Part shown: piece by piece, positions 61,819 to 64,000 of the stretch | How positions within the stretch are numbered: the stretch's first letter is position 1 | Layout: each line of letters starts with the position of its first letter | Assembly (NCBI RefSeq): GCF_037893185.1 | Contig: NZ_CP140772.1 | Span: forward strand, 3,162,001-3,226,000 | DNA from: Chitinophaga sp. 180180018-3 | GTDB lineage: Bacteria; Bacteroidota; Bacteroidia; Chitinophagales; Chitinophagaceae | Direction of reading: 5' to 3' | DNA: 64,000 nucleotides | Position numbers and translations under genes: made by a program | The notes under the pieces: model-generated | The model's database searches: none | What the model was told of the DNA's origin: nothing | What the model saw: only the letters and a program-made list of their open reading frames with translations

Positions 61819-63311
61819 CTATAGTGTCCGGGGAAAATTTAAGAGATCTTAGCCTAACGATTCGGGGCTTAACAAAATAGGGAATGAGTGCCCTGAGAAT
61901 TGAATATTTGCCTAAATCGGCAATTATGTATTTCAAATATTCAATTCTCAGGGTGCCTCTAAAAAGTAAGCCCCTTTTCTAAGGAGAGAATAATTTCAGT
62001 TGTATAAAGTCTGCATCTTTATTATTACAAAGAAGTGCTTTCTCCGGTTCGGTTAGAAATTTAATTAGGAGAATGTATGTGGAGAGGTGGAGTCTTAGAA
62101 AACCTGCCAGGTTGCTAAACGACCACATTCTGCAGCCCAGTTGCTTTAATTGATCTTTCACAATCTTTATAAGCAGATCTTTTATTAAAGCGCACCATAC
62201 CTGTATACTAATGGCATTCTCATTGTCTCCCAGAAAATTACTTAATTGAGAGGTCTGCTTAATTCTTTTGAATAGCAGTTCTATATCCCATCTCTGTTTG
62301 TACAATCTCCTAATGGTAGAACAAGCGTAGGTCTGATTGTTAGTGAGTAAGTGCACCTTCTTTTGGGTCTTTTTATCATAAATACTAATGACTCTGGCCT
62401 GCTGCACCGGACTTTTTTTACAGGTCTTTGGGTTGCCAAGTCGGATGATCCAGTCTTTTAAAATTCCATTCTTTTTATCAGCCGATGTTATTTTTTTGCG
62501 CTCAAGTACCTTTATTTTCATCCCTTTAGTAACCCTGGAGATCCAGGTAATATCATTTTGGGTCCAGTCTTTCATTACCGTGTAATTTACATAAGCTCGA
62601 TCCATGGCAATTATGGAGCCTGGCTCCAGGGGCAGCTTCTGCATAAATTTCCTGTCACTACAAGCGGCCTCTGTCAGTACAGTAAAGCAGGGTAACTCAT
62701 CTTTGGCTCGCATCAGCACATGAGCTTTAACACCTCCTTTTTTCCTGCCATTTAACCCTTTTACACCCGCACCCTTCATCACAGTTGAAAACAGACTAAT
62801 TGTTGTTGAATCCACTATAAATAATCTATCATGCAACCTGTTTCTTGTTCGGCTGTCCGGGCAATGTTGTGGATAATGGTGTTGGTATAGTAAATGATAG
62901 AGTTGGCTGAAAAAATCTACAGGGCGGTTCCTGTTGGCATCTGAAATAGTACTACGGCGAGGTGTTTTTTTAAGGCCTAGATGATTAAGCCGATGCTCAT
63001 TAGCCAATAGCCCGGTAACTAGCTCTCTAAGAGAACTACACTGATGAAAGCTGCTGAATAGCATGGTTACCAAATGGTCAAAGGCCTTAAATTGCTTGTA
63101 ATAGCTGTCTGCATTAGTCTCCCTGGCCGCTTTATCGATTAAAGTGGCGGGCACAAAAGAAAGTAACTGATTAAAAATCGGCTGTCCGGAAAAAAATCTA
63201 CTTTTGCTCATAATGGTAAGTTGTAGTGTGGTAACTTAAACTTACTAAAAAAGGAGGCCACATCGGCCTCCTTTTATTTATCCTTACCTGTATTTTCCCC
63301 GGACACTATAG
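61819..63311 (-). mobile_element. IS4-family insertion sequence, copy 2 (1493 bp)
   Basis: It has the same inverted repeats (CTATAGTGTCCGGGGAAAA at 61819; mirrored end at 63311) and the same transposase as copy 1. It is one base shorter because a C5 run near the transposase stop is C4 here. The 10-bp target duplication AATTAGGAAT flanks it (61809-61818 and 63312-63321). It sits in the left arm of a large palindrome downstream of the CDF gene. Confidence 0.92.
61979..63211 (-). CDS. IS4-family transposase (copy 2)
   Basis: 410 residues, identical in sequence to the copy 1 product, with the same DUF4372-type N-terminus, DDE residues and Y-x2-R-x3-E-x6-K signature. Both internal hairpins (after the stop and before the start) are also kept. 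Identity between copies implies recent transposition. Confidence 0.93.
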   Translation of the reverse strand: MSKSRFFSGQPIFNQLLSFVPATLIDKAARETNADSYYKQFKAFDHLVTMLFSSFHQCSSLRELVTGLLANEHRLNHLGLKKTPRRSTISDANRNRPVDFFSQLYHLLYQHHYPQHCPDSRTRNRLHDRLFIVDSTTISLFSTVMKGAGVKGLNGRKKGGVKAHVLMRAKDELPCFTVLTEAACSDRKFMQKLPLEPGSIIAMDRAYVNYTVMKDWTQNDITWISRVTKGMKIKVLERKKITSADKKNGILKDWIIRLGNPKTCKKSPVQQARVISIYDKKTQKKVHLLTNNQTYACSTIRRLYKQRWDIELLFKRIKQTSQLSNFLGDNENAISIQVWCALIKDLLIKIVKDQLKQLGCRMWSFSNLAGFLRLHLSTYILLIKFLTEPEKALLCNNKDADFIQLKLFSP

Positions 63312-63409
63312 AATTAGGAATTACGAATTAAAGCGAAGACCTAAGCGGATAATATCTAACAACTATATTATCCGCTTAGGTCTTCGCTTTAATTCGTAAT
63401 TCCTAATTC
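63311..63409. repeat. Perfect 44-bp inverted repeat disrupted upstream by the IS
   Basis: 63311-63354 is the exact reverse complement of 63366-63409, with an 11-base loop. The outer arms consist of AATTAGGAATTACGAATTA motifs and the core is unique (AAGCGAAGACCTAAGCGG). The left arm would continue across the IS into 61795-61818. It lies directly after the serine hydrolase stop and should terminate that minus-strand gene. Confidence 0.95.
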
Positions 63410-63422
63410 GTAATTCTTAATT

Positions 63423-64000
63423 CTATTCTTCGCCTTCTTCCTCACCATCGCCATGGCCAAGAATTTCGCGGATAGGTTTCACTGCCTGATAGATGCCGCG
63501 GTTGTATTTGTTACCGAGGATGATGATGGTAGTGGAGTCCTGAATAAAGCGATAAAATACGGTATTGTTGCCATGCCACCAGCCATTGTGGTAGATGATG
63601 TTCTTGGAACTGTCGGGGTACACCATGAGGCGCCAGCCCAGGCCGTAGTTACGTACGCCGGGTTTTTCGTGACTATATGGTGTGTATGCCTGTTTCAGGA
63701 TGCTGTCGTTCAGCAGGTGATGCGAATAGAGCGCCTGATCCCATTTGAGCATATCGCGGGCACTGCTGTAGATACCTTTATCTCCCATTACGCCATCGAA
63801 GTAGGTGTCGGGCTCAAACTGCCCGTTAAATTTATGGCTTTGGGTTTGATGGCGGTGCGCGGGTGTAGACGGATTAAACACAAACGTACTGGTCATGCCC
63901 AGTGGACCAAAAATGGTTTCCTGCATGAAGTCGGCATATTTTTGTCCACTCACTTTTTCGATGATGGAAGCCAACAGCAGATAGTTAGTGTTACAATACT
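63423..64000 (-). CDS. Serine hydrolase, class C beta-lactamase family (N-terminus beyond the window)
   Basis: Only the C-terminal 192 codons are inside. The frame continues past the TTG at 63974 to base 64000, so the gene is cut by the window. YCNTNYLLLASIIEKVSGQKY near the start contains the Y-x-N motif of PBP/AmpC-like enzymes. GLGWRL and HNGWWHGNNTVFYRF follow, with HNG in place of the K[TS]G box. A highly acidic tail (GDGEEEGEE) ends it. The Ser-x-x-Lys nucleophile lies outside the window. These are usually cell-envelope esterases or peptidases rather than antibiotic-resistance enzymes. Confidence 0.85.
   Translation of the reverse strand, partial: YCNTNYLLLASIIEKVSGQKYADFMQETIFGPLGMTSTFVFNPSTPAHRHQTQSHKFNGQFEPDTYFDGVMGDKGIYSSARDMLKWDQALYSHHLLNDSILKQAYTPYSHEKPGVRNYGLGWRLMVYPDSSKNIIYHNGWWHGNNTVFYRFIQDSTTIIILGNKYNRGIYQAVKPIREILGHGDGEEEGEE

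Noticed and set aside
29034-63311. The two IS copies as a composite transposon carrying the retron and thrS-infC
   Set aside because: Each copy has its own matching 10-bp target duplication, so they inserted independently; the segment between contains essential genes.
1-64000. CRISPR arrays, rRNA or tRNA genes
   Set aside because: I looked for regularly spaced repeats and conserved RNA sequences and saw none.

Overview
The window looks like a chromosome segment of a Bacteroidota bacterium close to Chitinophaga (order Chitinophagales). Supporting signs are secreted proteins ending in type IX secretion (Por) sorting domains, TonB-dependent receptors with carboxypeptidase-regulatory N-domains, a DUF5686 outer-membrane protein, promoter elements of the Bacteroidota TAnnTTTG type, and weak use of Shine-Dalgarno sites. 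I saw no rRNA, tRNA or CRISPR array.

Layout. 1-5860: two tandem paralogues of a giant secreted esterase-like protein; the first is cut by the window edge. 6282-25723: an exopolysaccharide or capsule locus with a stand-alone receiver protein, a phosphoglycosyl transferase with a receiver-like N-terminus, at least six glycosyltransferases, an AsnB-type amidotransferase, methyltransferases, a Wzx-type flippase, a hexapeptide acyltransferase, a second secreted esterase fused to a beta-helix and PKD domains, and a GNAT-nitrilase fusion. 26047-28881: housekeeping genes (MTH1187-type protein, SpmA-SpmB-like membrane protein, ychF). 29034-30527: an IS4-family insertion sequence.

30598-37530 is the most interesting region. 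A WGR/HEAT-repeat protein, a winged-helix SWIM zinc-finger protein, a structured intergenic RNA and a retron-type reverse transcriptase form a complete anti-phage retron cassette. Its composition is the one I recall for type XIII retrons (ARM-repeat protein + WHSWIM + RT). The 408-base gap before the RT has matching a1/a2 arms, a small msr-like hairpin and a 75-nt msd-like hairpin.

37615-47912: a TonB receptor, methionine genes metX and metZ around an OsmC protein, a DUF5686 protein, a 40-residue membrane protein and the tRNA hydroxylase trhO. 48567-56323: a copper/heavy-metal flavoured group (remnant-like efflux-adaptor lipoprotein, histidine kinase, response regulator, DUF3347 lipoprotein, TonB receptor) with an ABC-F ATPase between. 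56628-61800: thrS, infC, an HD-domain protein resembling PhnZ oxygenases, a HEAT protein and a CDF metal transporter. 61819-63311: a second, nearly identical IS copy. The window closes inside a class C beta-lactamase-like serine hydrolase.

Across the window, intergenic gaps carry long and often perfect palindromes with AATTAAGAATT / AATTAGGAATT motifs. Both IS copies sit in these motifs, with 10-bp target duplications that are near-identical once orientation is allowed for.
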